Source: Streptomyces sp. LHD-70 (GTDB lineage: Bacteria > Actinomycetota > Actinomycetes > Streptomycetales > Streptomycetaceae). From it: 64,000 bases of DNA. The translations under genes and the position numbers were made by a program. A model generated the notes under the pieces. It was not told the origin of the DNA. It saw only the letters and a list, made by a program, of their open reading frames with translations, and made no database searches. The stretch is from contig NZ_JAVIFW010000029.1 in assembly GCF_031157275.1 (NCBI RefSeq), positions 1 to 64,000 on the forward strand, read 5' to 3'. Numbering within the stretch: position 1 is the first letter of the stretch; the number at the start of each line of letters is the position of its first letter. Shown one piece after another: positions 46,267 through 54,652 of this stretch.

Positions 46267-47835
46267 ATGACGAGCAGCACGAGCCCGAACCCGAGCGCGC
46301 CGCACTCGCAGCCCCAGGGGGACGGTGCGTCCGCCCTCGAATCCACGGGGCCCGCCCCGGTGGTCGCACCCACCAGACAGGACGAAGTCGCCCGGGCGGG
46401 CAGCGAGTTGATCGGTGGGCCGCTGGGGCGCAGGGTGCTGTTCGGGGCGGGGTGGTGGACCCCGGTGCGGGTCATCGCGCTCGTCGCCATCGGGATGTTC
46501 GCGCTCGGCATGGTGCAGAAGCTGCCCTGCTACAACGGCGCGTGGTTCTACGGCTCCGGCTCGCAGTACACGCACGCCTGCTACTCCGACATCCCGCACC
46601 TCTTCGCCGGACGCGGCTTCGCCGAAGGCCTCGTGCCGTACTTCGACAAGCTCTCCGGGGACATGGAGTACCTCGAGTACCCGGTCCTCACCGGGGTCTT
46701 CATGGAGGTGGCCTCCTGGGTCGTGCCCGACGGCGGCACGATTCAGCACCGTGAGCAGATTTACTGGCTGGTGAACGCCGGGATGCTGATGGTGTGCGCC
46801 GTCGTCATCGCGGTCTGCGTCACCCGTACCCACCGCCGCCGCCCCTGGGACGGCCTCCTCGTCGCGCTCGCCCCGGCCTTCGCGCTCACCGCGACCATCA
46901 ACTGGGACCTGCTCGCCATCGCCCTCACGGCGGCGGCCATGCTGATGTGGTCGCGGGGGCGGGCGGTGGCTTTCGGTGTGCTCCTCGGCCTCGCGACCGC
47001 CGCCAAGCTCTATCCCGTACTGCTGCTCGGGCCGCTGCTCGTGCTGTGCCTGCGGGCCGGGAAGTGGCGGGAGTTCCTGGCCGCGGCCGCCGGGACGGCC
47101 GGCTCCTGGCTGGTCGTCAACCTGCCGGTGATGCTGCTCGCGCCCGACGGGTGGAAGAAGTTCTACACGTTCAGCCAGGAACGCGGCGTCGACTTCGGCT
47201 CGTTCTGGCTGATCCTGCAGCAGCGCAGCGACAACGCGCTCGACACCGACACCGTCAACACCCTCGCGACGCTTCTGATGGCCCTGGCCTGCCTCGGTAT
47301 CGCCGCGCTCACCCTGACTGCCCCGCGCAGGCCCCGCTTCGCCCAGCTCGCCCTGCTCGTCGTCGCCGCGTTCATCCTGACCAACAAGGTCTACTCACCG
47401 CAGTACGTGCTCTGGCTGATCCCGCTCGCCGCGCTCGCCCGGCCGCGCTGGCGGGACTTCCTGATCTGGCAGGCCGGAGAGGTCGTCTACTTCCTGGGGA
47501 TCTGGTTCTACCTCGCCTACACGACCAGCGGCGACCAGCATCAGGGCCTCCCGCAGGAGGGCTACCAACTCGCGATCCTGGCGCACCTGTTGGGCACGCT
47601 GTACCTCTGCGCCGTGGTCGTACGCGACATCCTGATGCCCGAGCGGGACGTGGTCCGCCGCGACGGCTCCGACGACCCCTCGGGCGGCGTCCTCGACCGG
47701 GCGCCCGACGCGCTCGTCCTGGGCAGAGCGGCCCACCCGCCCCGGCACGCCGCAGCGACGGTGAGCAGCGGTCCGTACGTCGCCTGGGGCGCCGAGCAGA
47801 GCGCCGCGGGGGACGTTCGCCCTGAGCGAAACTAG
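46267..47835 (+). CDS. GT87 family polyprenyl-phosphate-dependent mannosyltransferase-like protein
   Basis: A 522-residue membrane protein with about ten hydrophobic helices. An early loop bears the acidic patch YFDKLSGDMEYLEYPVLTG, typical of GT-C glycosyltransferases of family 87 (DUF2029). Later segments LATAAKLYPVLLLGPLLVL and FILTNKVYSPQYVLWLIPLA are characteristic of the family. Actinobacterial members build mannose-containing lipids or glycoproteins with polyprenyl-phosphate-mannose; the product here is unknown. The ATG at 46267 follows AGGATGAGCCC. Confidence 0.88.
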   Translation: MTSSTSPNPSAPHSQPQGDGASALESTGPAPVVAPTRQDEVARAGSELIGGPLGRRVLFGAGWWTPVRVIALVAIGMFALGMVQKLPCYNGAWFYGSGSQYTHACYSDIPHLFAGRGFAEGLVPYFDKLSGDMEYLEYPVLTGVFMEVASWVVPDGGTIQHREQIYWLVNAGMLMVCAVVIAVCVTRTHRRRPWDGLLVALAPAFALTATINWDLLAIALTAAAMLMWSRGRAVAFGVLLGLATAAKLYPVLLLGPLLVLCLRAGKWREFLAAAAGTAGSWLVVNLPVMLLAPDGWKKFYTFSQERGVDFGSFWLILQQRSDNALDTDTVNTLATLLMALACLGIAALTLTAPRRPRFAQLALLVVAAFILTNKVYSPQYVLWLIPLAALARPRWRDFLIWQAGEVVYFLGIWFYLAYTTSGDQHQGLPQEGYQLAILAHLLGTLYLCAVVVRDILMPERDVVRRDGSDDPSGGVLDRAPDALVLGRAAHPPRHAAATVSSGPYVAWGAEQSAAGDVRPERN

Positions 47836-47878
47836 GCGAAGCTGAACTTGGACCGGCGCTGTCAGCGCAAGGCACAAG

Positions 47879-47915
47879 CGAAGGGCCGGTCGCGGAGTCC
47901 GCGGCCGGCCCTTCG
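47879..47915. terminator. Bidirectional terminator
   Basis: CGAAGGGCCGG and CCGGCCCTTCG, extended by CGCGG/CCGCG, form a near-perfect hairpin with a 3-base loop between the convergent GT87 and alanine-racemase-like genes. Confidence 0.8.
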
Positions 47916-47929
47916 TCGTACTCGGATGA

Positions 47930-48961
47930 TCAGCGGTCGACCAGGCGGTCGAACTGCGTCGTGGTGTGCCGGAGATGGGCCACCAGCTCCTCGCCGACCT
48001 TCGGCTCCGGCGCGTCCGACGGCACGAACAGGATCGACACCTGCATGTGCGGCGGCTCCGCGAACCACCGCTGCTTGCCCGCCCAGACGAAGGGCGCCAG
48101 GTTCCGGTTGACCGTGGCGAGGCCGGCGCGGGCCACACCCTTGGCGCGGGGCATCACACCGTGCAGCGCCTTCGGCGCCTCCAGGCCCACGCCGTGCGAC
48201 GTACCGCCCGCGACGACGACCAGATAGCCGTCCGATGCGGTCTTCTGCTGGCGGTAGCCGAAGCGCTCGCCCTTGGCGACGCGGGTCACGTCGAGGACGG
48301 AGCCGCGGTACTCGGTCGCATCGTGGTCGCCCAGCCAGAGCCGCGTACCGATGCGCGCGCGGAAGCGGGTCTGCGGGAACTGCTGCTGCAGCCGGGCCAG
48401 TTCGTGCGCCGAGAGGTGGCTCACGAACATGGTGTGCAGCGGCAGCCGGGCCGCGCGCAGCCGGTCCATCCACAGGATGACCTCCTCGACGGCGTCCGAG
48501 CCGTCGGTGCGGTCGAGGGGCAGATGGATGCCGAAGCCCTCCAGGCGTACGTCCTCGATGGCCGCGTGCAGCTGCCCGAGCTCCTGCTCGCTGACGCCGT
48601 GCCGCTTCATCGAGCTCATGACCTCGATGACGACCCGGGCGCCCACCAGGCCGTGCACGCCCTCCACGGACGAGACCGAGCGGATCACACGGTCCGGCAG
48701 CGGAACGGGCTCCTCGCCCCGGCGGAACGGTGTGAGGACGAGCAGGTCCCCGCTGAACCAGTCCTTGATGCGGGCCGCTTCGTAGGTCGTGCCGACGGCG
48801 AGCATGTCGGAGCCGAAGCGGGTCGCCTCATCCGCGAGCCGTTCGTGCCCGAAGCCGTAGCCGTTGCCTTTGCAGACGGGCACGAGTCCCGGGAACTGTT
48901 CGAGCACCTGCTTGTGGTGTGCCCGCCAGCGCGTGGTGTCGACGTAGAGCGTGAGCGCCAT
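47930..48961 (-). CDS. Alanine racemase-like PLP enzyme
   Basis: A 343-residue fold-type III PLP protein. The cofactor lysine lies in LVPVCKGNGYGFGH (K31), with VVIEVMSSMKRHGV and RIGTRLWLGD as further conserved strands. The C-terminal catalytic tyrosine motif of true alanine racemases is not obvious to me, so the substrate may differ. The downstream neighbour femX (upstream on the strand) codes for a peptidoglycan bridge enzyme, and actinobacterial clusters commonly pair the two, so a wall role is likely. The ATG at 48961 has only a weak ribosome site. Confidence 0.85.
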   Translation of the reverse strand: MALTLYVDTTRWRAHHKQVLEQFPGLVPVCKGNGYGFGHERLADEATRFGSDMLAVGTTYEAARIKDWFSGDLLVLTPFRRGEEPVPLPDRVIRSVSSVEGVHGLVGARVVIEVMSSMKRHGVSEQELGQLHAAIEDVRLEGFGIHLPLDRTDGSDAVEEVILWMDRLRAARLPLHTMFVSHLSAHELARLQQQFPQTRFRARIGTRLWLGDHDATEYRGSVLDVTRVAKGERFGYRQQKTASDGYLVVVAGGTSHGVGLEAPKALHGVMPRAKGVARAGLATVNRNLAPFVWAGKQRWFAEPPHMQVSILFVPSDAPEPKVGEELVAHLRHTTTQFDRLVDR

Positions 48962-49034
48962 GGCCGGTCCCGGAACCTTTCTTGTGTGCCGTATGTGTCT
49001 GCGGTCTTTGGAGTGTGGGGGTAATTGTGCTCGG

Positions 49035-50153
49035 TCAGCGCTTCGACATGTAGATCTCGAGCGCCTTGTGCAGCACCTTGTTGAGCGGGAAGTCCCACTC
49101 GCCGATGTACTCGACGGCCTCGCCGCCGGTGCCGACCTTGAACTGGATCAGGCCGAAGAGGTGGTCGGTCTCGTCCAGGGTGTCGGAGATGCCACGCAGG
49201 TCGTAGACGCTCGCGCCGAGCGCGTACGCGTCCCGCAGCATCCGCCACTGCATCGCGTTGGACGGCCGCACCTCACGCTTGTGGTTCACGGAGGCGCCGT
49301 ACGAGTACCAGACGTGGCTGCCGACGGTCAGCATCGTCGCCGCGGCCAGCGGCTCGCCCTCGTGCTTGGCGATGTAGAGCCGCATGCGGTTGGGGTCCTC
49401 GGCGTTGAGGGCCTTCCACTGCCGCTGGAAGTAGCTGAGCGGACGCGGCCGGAACCGGTCACGCTCGGCCGTGATCTCGTACAGCTCCTGCCAGACCGGA
49501 AGGTCGTCGTAGCCGCCCTGGACGACCTCGACGCCGGCCTTGTCGGCCTTCTTGATGTTGCGCCGCCAGAGCTGGTTGAAGCTCTTCTGCACCTCGTCGA
49601 GCGAGCGGTTGGCGAGCGGCACCTGGAACACATAGCGCGGCTGTACGTCACCGAAGCCGGCGCCGCCGTCCTCGCCCTGCTGCCAGCCCAACTTCCGCAG
49701 CCGGTCGGAGACTTCAAACGCACGCGGCTCGATCACATCGGCCTCGACGTCCCGCAGACGCTTTACGTCAGGGTCCTGGATGCCCTTCTTGATGGACGGC
49801 GCCTGCCAGCGGCGGATCACGACCGGCGGGCCCATCTTCACTGAGAACGCGCCCTGCTGCTTCAGATGCGCCAGCATCGGGTTCAGCCAGTCCTCGAGGT
49901 TCGGCGCATGCCAGTTGATGACCGGGCCCTCGGGGAGGTACGCGAGGTAGCGCTTGATCTTGGGCAGCTGGCGGTAGAGCACCAGGCCGACGCCGACCAG
50001 CTCACCGGCCTTGTCGAACCAGCCCAGGCACTCGGAGCGCCATTCGTTCTTCACATCAGCCCACGCCGGGACCTGGCAGTGGCTAGCCGACGGCAGGCTC
50101 TGGATGTACTCCAGATGCTGCTCTCGGCTGATGGTCCTCAGGGTCAGGCTCAT
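49035..50153 (-). CDS. femX: FemX-type peptidoglycan bridge aminoacyltransferase
   Basis: A 372-residue FemABX-family protein with two GNAT-like subdomains. Motifs include YLPEGPVINWHAPNLEDWL, FNQLWRRNIKKADKAGVEVV, the typical FemX RNIKKA block, and VYDLRGISDTLDETDHLFGL with FKVGTGG near the end. In Streptomyces the enzyme attaches the first glycine of the interpeptide bridge to lipid II and is needed for growth; I infer the same here. Start ATG at 50153. It lies 73 bases upstream of the alanine-racemase-like gene on the same strand, likely an operon. Confidence 0.93.
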   Translation of the reverse strand: MSLTLRTISREQHLEYIQSLPSASHCQVPAWADVKNEWRSECLGWFDKAGELVGVGLVLYRQLPKIKRYLAYLPEGPVINWHAPNLEDWLNPMLAHLKQQGAFSVKMGPPVVIRRWQAPSIKKGIQDPDVKRLRDVEADVIEPRAFEVSDRLRKLGWQQGEDGGAGFGDVQPRYVFQVPLANRSLDEVQKSFNQLWRRNIKKADKAGVEVVQGGYDDLPVWQELYEITAERDRFRPRPLSYFQRQWKALNAEDPNRMRLYIAKHEGEPLAAATMLTVGSHVWYSYGASVNHKREVRPSNAMQWRMLRDAYALGASVYDLRGISDTLDETDHLFGLIQFKVGTGGEAVEYIGEWDFPLNKVLHKALEIYMSKR

Positions 50154-50260
50154 GCGGGGCGCTCCTCGGCTGGTGTGTCCCCATGGGGCAGGGGCTTCCG
50201 GCTCACCCGCCGAAGCCTACTGCGCCCGGGGAGCGCCCCGACTGGCCGTATGGCCGTATA

Positions 50261-50308
50261 CGCAGGCTCGGGCTGCCCGGGGAGTTTCCCGGGCAGCCCG
50301 AGCCTGCG
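50261..50308 (-). terminator. Very strong hairpin terminator
   Basis: A perfect 21-base stem (50261-50281 with 50288-50308) with loop GAGTTT, 13 bases past the stop of the small membrane protein gene. The loop-proximal GCCCGGG run makes it one of the most stable hairpins in the window. Confidence 0.9.
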
Positions 50309-50321
50309 TTCTGTCGGGGCG

Positions 50322-50636
50322 TCAGCCGAAGAGTCCCCCGAACAGCCCGCCGTGCGCCATGCCCAGGAAGAAGCCGATGGCCGCGGCGCCGAGCCCGATC
50401 ACCATCAGGAAGCGTTCGCGCGTGGTCTCGCTGATGTACTGCCCGTACCCGCCCGTGATGATCCCCACGAGCCCGGCCCAGGAGCTGAGCAGATGCAGGT
50501 GGTGGAACATCGCCGTGACGAAGGCGACGAGCCCGAGGATCAGCGTCACGGCGAGGAGCGTGTCCTGGACGGGGTGTGGTTTCCCGTCCGTGGCGAGGAG
50601 GGAGCTTGCCGTGTTCCTGCGCATTGCCTGTGCCAT
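50322..50636 (-). CDS. Small three-helix membrane protein
   Basis: A 104-residue protein with three hydrophobic segments: TLLAVTLILGLVAFVTAMF, SSWAGLVGIITGGYGQYI and MVIGLGAAAIGFFLGMAHGG. The C-terminus is Gly/Phe-rich (GGLFGGLFG). The ATG at 50636 has AGGAGG eight bases upstream, which fixes the start over a longer frame. It is conserved upstream of rpsF in Streptomyces as I recall. Function unknown. Confidence 0.85.
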   Translation of the reverse strand: MAQAMRRNTASSLLATDGKPHPVQDTLLAVTLILGLVAFVTAMFHHLHLLSSWAGLVGIITGGYGQYISETTRERFLMVIGLGAAAIGFFLGMAHGGLFGGLFG

Positions 50637-50901
50637 GAGGCACCTCCTGGCAAGAGGGCGGCGCATCGTAGCGCCATGGACACCCGATGTGTACAGATTG
50701 CGGCCCCTGACCTCTTGATTTCAACCGGAAGGCGACGTGCGGGTACTCTGTACCGTCTGCACCGGTGTCTGCCCAGGCCACAGCACGCGCCCCGTTCGCG
50801 GGAGCCGATTGTCAGTGGTGGCCGATACCGTTGCGTACGCATCACGACCCTCCTGCCACGGAACGACCGTGGCCGCTGAGTCCAAAGGAGGTGGGTTCTA
50901 C

Positions 50902-51192
50902 ATGCGTCACTACGAGGTGATGGTCATCCTCGACCCCGATCTCGAGGAGCGCGCTGTCTCCCCGCTGATCGAGAACTTCCTCTCCGTCGTCCGTGAGGGC
51001 AACGGAAAGGTCGAGAAGGTCGACACCTGGGGCCGTCGTCGTCTCTCGTACGAGATCAAGAAGAAGCCCGAGGGCATCTACTCGGTCATCGACCTGCAGG
51101 CCGAGCCTGCGGTCGTCAAGGAGCTCGACCGCCAGATGAACCTGAACGAGTCGGTCCTCCGGACCAAGGTCCTCCGTCCCGAGATGCACTGA
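50902..51192 (+). CDS. rpsF: 30S ribosomal protein S6
   Basis: A 96-residue ribosomal protein starting MRHYEVMVILDPDLEERAV, ending VLRTKVLRPEMH. AAAGGAGGTGGG gives a near-ideal ribosome site nine bases before the ATG. First gene of the rpsF-ssb-rpsR-rplI operon. The frame extends upstream through the promoter region, where TACTCT and a palindromic GGTACTCTGTACC lie. Confidence 0.97.
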   Translation: MRHYEVMVILDPDLEERAVSPLIENFLSVVREGNGKVEKVDTWGRRRLSYEIKKKPEGIYSVIDLQAEPAVVKELDRQMNLNESVLRTKVLRPEMH

Positions 51193-51267
51193 GCTTCTTA
51201 GCTCAGCGGTATCCGGGATTCGAGTAGCAGCAAGCAGCCAGCAGCAAACCCGCCGAGAGGTACCCCC

Positions 51268-51873
51268 ATGGCAGGCGAGACCGTCATCACGGTCGTCGGC
51301 AATCTTGTCGACGACCCCGAGCTGCGCTTCACCCCCTCCGGTGCGGCGGTCGCGAAGTTCCGTGTCGCGTCCACTCCCCGCACTTTCGACCGGCAGACCA
51401 ATGAGTGGAAGGACGGCGAGAGCCTGTTCCTGACCTGCTCGGTCTGGCGTCAGGCGGCGGAGAACGTCGCGGAGTCGCTCCAGCGCGGCATGCGCGTCAT
51501 CGTGCAGGGCCGTCTGAAGCAGCGGTCGTACGAGGACCGCGAGGGCATCAAGCGCACGGTCTACGAGCTGGACGTCGACGAGGTCGGCGCCAGCCTGCGC
51601 AACGCAACGGCCAAGGTCACCAAGACCAGCGGTCGCGGTGGCCAGGGTGGTTACGGCGGCGGTGCCCAGCAGGGCGGCGGCGGTGGCGGCTGGGGCGGAG
51701 GCCCCGGTGGCGGTCAGCAGCAGGGTGGCGGCGGTGCTCCCGCCGACGACCCCTGGGCGACCGGTGCGCCAGCCGGCGGCGGTCAGCAGGGTGGCGGCGG
51801 TGGCGGCTGGGGCGGAAGCTCCGGCGGCTCCGGCGGCTCCGGCGGCGGCTACTCGGACGAGCCCCCCTTCTAG
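51268..51873 (+). CDS. ssb: Single-stranded DNA-binding protein
   Basis: A 201-residue SSB. The OB-fold (1-110) begins ETVITVVGNLVDDPELRFTP, with FLTCSVWRQAAENVAESLQRG. A Gly/Gln-rich linker of about 80 residues has repeats such as QGGGGGGWGG. The tail ends YSDEPPF, the acidic tip that binds replication partners. The ATG at 51268 follows GAGAGGTACCCCC. Located between S6 and S18 genes as in most Gram-positives; in Streptomyces this copy is the essential one. Confidence 0.97.
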   Translation: MAGETVITVVGNLVDDPELRFTPSGAAVAKFRVASTPRTFDRQTNEWKDGESLFLTCSVWRQAAENVAESLQRGMRVIVQGRLKQRSYEDREGIKRTVYELDVDEVGASLRNATAKVTKTSGRGGQGGYGGGAQQGGGGGGWGGGPGGGQQQGGGGAPADDPWATGAPAGGGQQGGGGGGWGGSSGGSGGSGGGYSDEPPF

Positions 51874-51935
51874 GGATCGCTCCCTCACGGGGCGTGGCTC
51901 GCATCCACACTTCTTGATCACACAGGAGAAACACC

Positions 51936-52172
51936 ATGGCTAAGCCGCCTGTGCGCAAGCCGAAGAAGAAGGTCTGCGCTTTCTGCAAGGACAAGGTCAC
52001 GTACGTGGACTACAAGGACACGAACATGCTGCGGAAGTTCATTTCCGACCGCGGCAAGATCCGTGCCCGCCGCGTGACCGGCAACTGCACCCAGCACCAG
52101 CGTGACGTCGCTACGGCTGTGAAGAACAGCCGTGAGATGGCGCTGCTGCCCTACACGTCCACCGCGCGATAA
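51936..52172 (+). CDS. rpsR: 30S ribosomal protein S18, zinc-binding form
   Basis: A 78-residue protein. KVCAFC near residue 16 and GNCTQHQ at about 48 supply three cysteines and a histidine, so this is the zinc (C+) form; a second, cysteine-free paralogue is often encoded elsewhere in Streptomyces. The core FISDRGKIRARRVTG is conserved. The ATG at 51936 follows CAGGAGAAACACC. Confidence 0.96.
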   Translation: MAKPPVRKPKKKVCAFCKDKVTYVDYKDTNMLRKFISDRGKIRARRVTGNCTQHQRDVATAVKNSREMALLPYTSTAR

Positions 52173-52190
52173 GGGAAGGGTGACCGAAAC

Positions 52191-52637
52191 ATGAAGATCA
52201 TCCTCACCCACGAGGTCTCCGGCCTCGGTGCCGCGGGCGACGTCGTCGACGTCAAGGACGGTTACGCTCGCAACTACCTGATCCCGCGGAAGTTCGCTAT
52301 CCGCTGGACCAAGGGCGGCGAGCAGGACGTGGCGCAGATCCGCCGCGCTCGCAAGATCCACGAGATCCAGACCATCGAGCAGGCCAACCAGATCAAGGGC
52401 CAGCTCGAGGCCGTCAAGGTTCGCCTTGCCGTCCGCTCCGGCGAGGCCGGTCGCCTCTTCGGTTCCGTCACCCCGGCTGACGTCGCTTCGGCGATCGAGG
52501 CCTCCGGCGGCCCGAAGATCGACAAGCGTCGCGTCGAGCTGGGCTCGCCGATCAAGACGCTGGGCGCCCACGAGACGTCCGTGCGCCTGCACCCCGAGGT
52601 GGCCGCCAAGGTCAACATCGAGGTCGTCGCCGCGTAA
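52191..52637 (+). CDS. rplI: 50S ribosomal protein L9
   Basis: A 148-residue L9. The N-terminal RNA-binding domain reads MKIILTHEVSGLGAAGDVVD and VKDGYARNYLIPRKFAIRWT, a long connecting helix follows (EIQTIEQANQIKGQLEAVKV), and the C-terminal domain has LFGSVTPADVASAI and LHPEVAAKVNIEV. Last gene of the operon, with a strong terminator 27 bases downstream. Confidence 0.97.
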   Translation: MKIILTHEVSGLGAAGDVVDVKDGYARNYLIPRKFAIRWTKGGEQDVAQIRRARKIHEIQTIEQANQIKGQLEAVKVRLAVRSGEAGRLFGSVTPADVASAIEASGGPKIDKRRVELGSPIKTLGAHETSVRLHPEVAAKVNIEVVAA

Positions 52638-52663
52638 GCGTCGCGCTCGGCATTGCTGAGTCG

Positions 52664-52705
52664 AAGAGTTGGGCCCGCACCTTTCGGGGTGCGGGCCCAA
52701 CTCTT
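52664..52705 (+). terminator. Terminator of the rpsF-rplI operon
   Basis: AAGAGTTGGGCCCGCACC pairs perfectly with its complement around TTTCG, and TTGTTTG follows. This is a textbook intrinsic terminator. Confidence 0.92.
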
Positions 52706-52758
52706 TTGTTTGTACGAGGGGTTGGAGGCGGGGCGGGACGTTCGGCCGGTGTGGCGCT

Positions 52759-52772
52759 GTTTCACGTGAAGC
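52759..52772. promoter_or_regulatory. parS: parS-like site 9 (one mismatch)
   Basis: GTTTCACGTGAAGC, one base from consensus in the outer half-site. First of the 41-bp array. Confidence 0.75.
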
Positions 52773-52799
52773 GGCGGGAGTTCGGCCGGGTGCGGCGCT

Positions 52800-52813
52800 G
52801 TTTCACGTGAAGC
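52800..52813. promoter_or_regulatory. parS: parS-like site 10 (one mismatch)
   Basis: GTTTCACGTGAAGC, same variant as site 9, 41 bases on. Confidence 0.75.
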
Positions 52814-52840
52814 GGCGGGAGTTCGGCCGGGTGCGTCGCT

Positions 52841-52854
52841 GTTTCACGTGAAAC
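52841..52854. promoter_or_regulatory. parS: parS site 11 (exact)
   Basis: GTTTCACGTGAAAC, third in the 41-bp array, one base beyond the stop codon of the MATE gene. Confidence 0.95.
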
Positions 52855-52855
52855 G

Positions 52856-54193
52856 TCAGCGTGTGGCGCCCGTGACGATCCAGCGCCCCGAGCGGGCACG
52901 CAGCCACAGGGTGATCATCCGCACCGCCATCATCAGCGCCATCGCCCCCCACAGCGCGGTCAGTCCACCGCCGAAGGACGGTACGAGCAGGGCGACCGGA
53001 GTGAAGACGGCCAGCGTGGCGAGCATCGCCCAGGCCAGATACGGGCCGTCGCCCGCGCCCATCAGTACACCGTCGAGCACGAAGACGACACCGGAGACCG
53101 GCTGGGACACGGCCACCACGAGCAGGGCGATGAACGCGGCGTCCTGGACCGAGGTGTCGCTGGTGAACAGCGGCAGGAAGACCGGCCGCGCGGCGACCAC
53201 AAGGAGCCCCAGCACGACACCGGAAGCGACACCCCACTGCACCATGCGACGGCAGGCGTCGCGGGCGCCGTCGGTGTCGCCCGCGCCGAGATAGCGGCCG
53301 ATGATCGCCTGCCCGGCGATGGCGATCGCGTCCAGGGCGAAGGCGAGCAGGCTCCACAGGGTCAGGATGATCTGGTGGGCGGCGATGTCGGCGTCCCCGA
53401 GGCGCGCGGCGACCGCGGTGGCAATGATCATGATCGCCCGGAGCGAGAGCGTACGGACGAGGAGCGGGGCCCCGGCCTGGGCGCAGGCGCGGATTCCGGC
53501 GGCGTCCGGGCGCAGCGAGGCGTGGTGGCGTCGGGCCCCGCGGACCACGACGACGAGGTACGCGACCGCCATGCCGACCTGCGCGATGGCCGTGCCCCAG
53601 GCGGATCCTGCGATGCCGAGCCCGGCGCCGTAGACGAGGCCGACGTTCAGCAGGGCGTTGGCGACGAAGCCGGCGATGGCGACGTAGAGCGGGGTCTTGG
53701 TGTCCTGGAGTCCGCGGAGGACACCGGTGGCGGCGAGGACGACGAGCATGGCGGGGATGCCGATGGCGGAGATCCGCAGATACGTGATCGCGTGCGGGGC
53801 CGCGGTGGCGGAGGCGCCGAAGAGGTCGATGACGGCTGGGGCGGTCGGCACGATGATGGCGACGACCGCGATGCCGATGAGCAGGGCGAGCCAGATGCCG
53901 TCCATGCCCTGGCGGATCGCGGACTGCATGTCGCCGGCGCCGACCCTGCGGGCGACGGCGGCCGTCGTCGCGTAGGCGAGGAAGACGAAGATGCTGACGC
54001 CCGTCATCAGGAGGGCGGAGGCTACGCCGAGGCCGGCCAGCTGGGCCGTGCCGAGGTGGCCGACGATGGCGGTGTCGGCCATGACGAAGAGGGGCTCGGC
54101 GACCAGCGCTCCGAAGGCCGGCACGGCGAGCGAGACGATCTCGCGATCGTGCCGTCTGCGGACGGCCTTGGGGGTGGAAGGAGCCTGAGTCAT
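52856..54193 (-). CDS. MATE family efflux transporter (DinF-like)
   Basis: A 445-residue, 12-helix transporter in two repeats. The first repeat includes PAFGALVAEPLFVMADTAIV and GHLGTAQLAGLGVASALL; the second starts around LSLRAIMIIATAVAARLGDA and has AHQIILTLWSLLAFALDAIA with GQAIIGRYLGAGD. This is the DinF branch, which exports toxic or lipid-like compounds in exchange for sodium or protons. The ATG at 54193 follows TTGGAG; an in-frame TTG nine bases earlier is less likely. Convergent to rplI; its end abuts the parS array. Confidence 0.9.
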   Translation of the reverse strand: MTQAPSTPKAVRRRHDREIVSLAVPAFGALVAEPLFVMADTAIVGHLGTAQLAGLGVASALLMTGVSIFVFLAYATTAAVARRVGAGDMQSAIRQGMDGIWLALLIGIAVVAIIVPTAPAVIDLFGASATAAPHAITYLRISAIGIPAMLVVLAATGVLRGLQDTKTPLYVAIAGFVANALLNVGLVYGAGLGIAGSAWGTAIAQVGMAVAYLVVVVRGARRHHASLRPDAAGIRACAQAGAPLLVRTLSLRAIMIIATAVAARLGDADIAAHQIILTLWSLLAFALDAIAIAGQAIIGRYLGAGDTDGARDACRRMVQWGVASGVVLGLLVVAARPVFLPLFTSDTSVQDAAFIALLVVAVSQPVSGVVFVLDGVLMGAGDGPYLAWAMLATLAVFTPVALLVPSFGGGLTALWGAMALMMAVRMITLWLRARSGRWIVTGATR

Positions 54194-54381
54194 GGGCTCC
54201 AATGTAATCTTCCACAGGTAATGGACGCAATGTGATTCTGACCCTTACGGCCGTGCTGGCCGGGGTCGTCGCGCGGCGTCGGTCGCCCTGATCTTGGCCC
54301 GGTTCCAGAACTTTTTCCTATGCACAGCCGGGGGACAACAAAAGCCCAGGTCAGTGCCTGTTCTTCGGGAGGCCTGAGGGC

Positions 54382-54470
54382 TTGTTCACAGCGCTGTCCA
54401 CCGGGTCGTGCACAGGATTCGGCGAGTTCTCCACAGCATCGGGTCCTTCATCCACAGGGCCTGTGGATAA
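54382..54470. promoter_or_regulatory. DnaA-box cluster upstream of dnaB
   Basis: Six DnaA-box-like nonamers lie within 89 bases: TTGTTCACA (54382), CTGTCCACC (54394), TCGTGCACA (54406), TTCTCCACA (54427), TCATCCACA (54448) and TGTGGATAA (54462). The last is the exact reverse complement of TTATCCACA. The final two face each other in the hairpin ATCCACAG-GGC-CTGTGGAT. The density rivals parts of oriC. The rest of the 459-base gap 54194-54652 holds the promoter listed next and a GCCGTGCC/GGCACGGC hairpin at 54592-54618. Confidence 0.75.
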
Positions 54471-54475
54471 CCAGA

Positions 54476-54504
54476 TTGGCTGACGGTGCCCGCGGGCCTA
54501 CCGT
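54476..54504 (+). promoter_or_regulatory. Candidate dnaB promoter
   Basis: TTGGCT (54476-54481) and TACCGT (54499-54504) are separated by 17 bases, 150 bases before dnaB. The -35 is only five bases downstream of the strongest DnaA box in the cluster. Confidence 0.5.
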
Positions 54505-54652
54505 GGTCCGGCGCCCGCCCCGTTTTCCGCTCCAGGAAACCCCCGCATAACCAACGCGACAGAAGCGGAGTTGGCTCTCTGGTTTGTCAGTGCCGTGCCG
54601 TAGAAAGAGTGGCACGGCGAGGTCCGCTCGGCGGACGGGAGGAGGTGGCCCG

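Larger units (their letters stand above)
52741..52854. repeat. 41-bp tandem repeat carrying three parS sites
   Basis: Three copies of a unit (TTCGGCCGGGTGCG, GCGCTG, parS, GCGGCGGGAG) begin near 52741, 52781 and 52822. The parS cores are spaced exactly 41 bases apart at 52759, 52800 and 52841. The first two cores end GAAGC instead of GAAAC; the third is exact. Confidence 0.92.
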
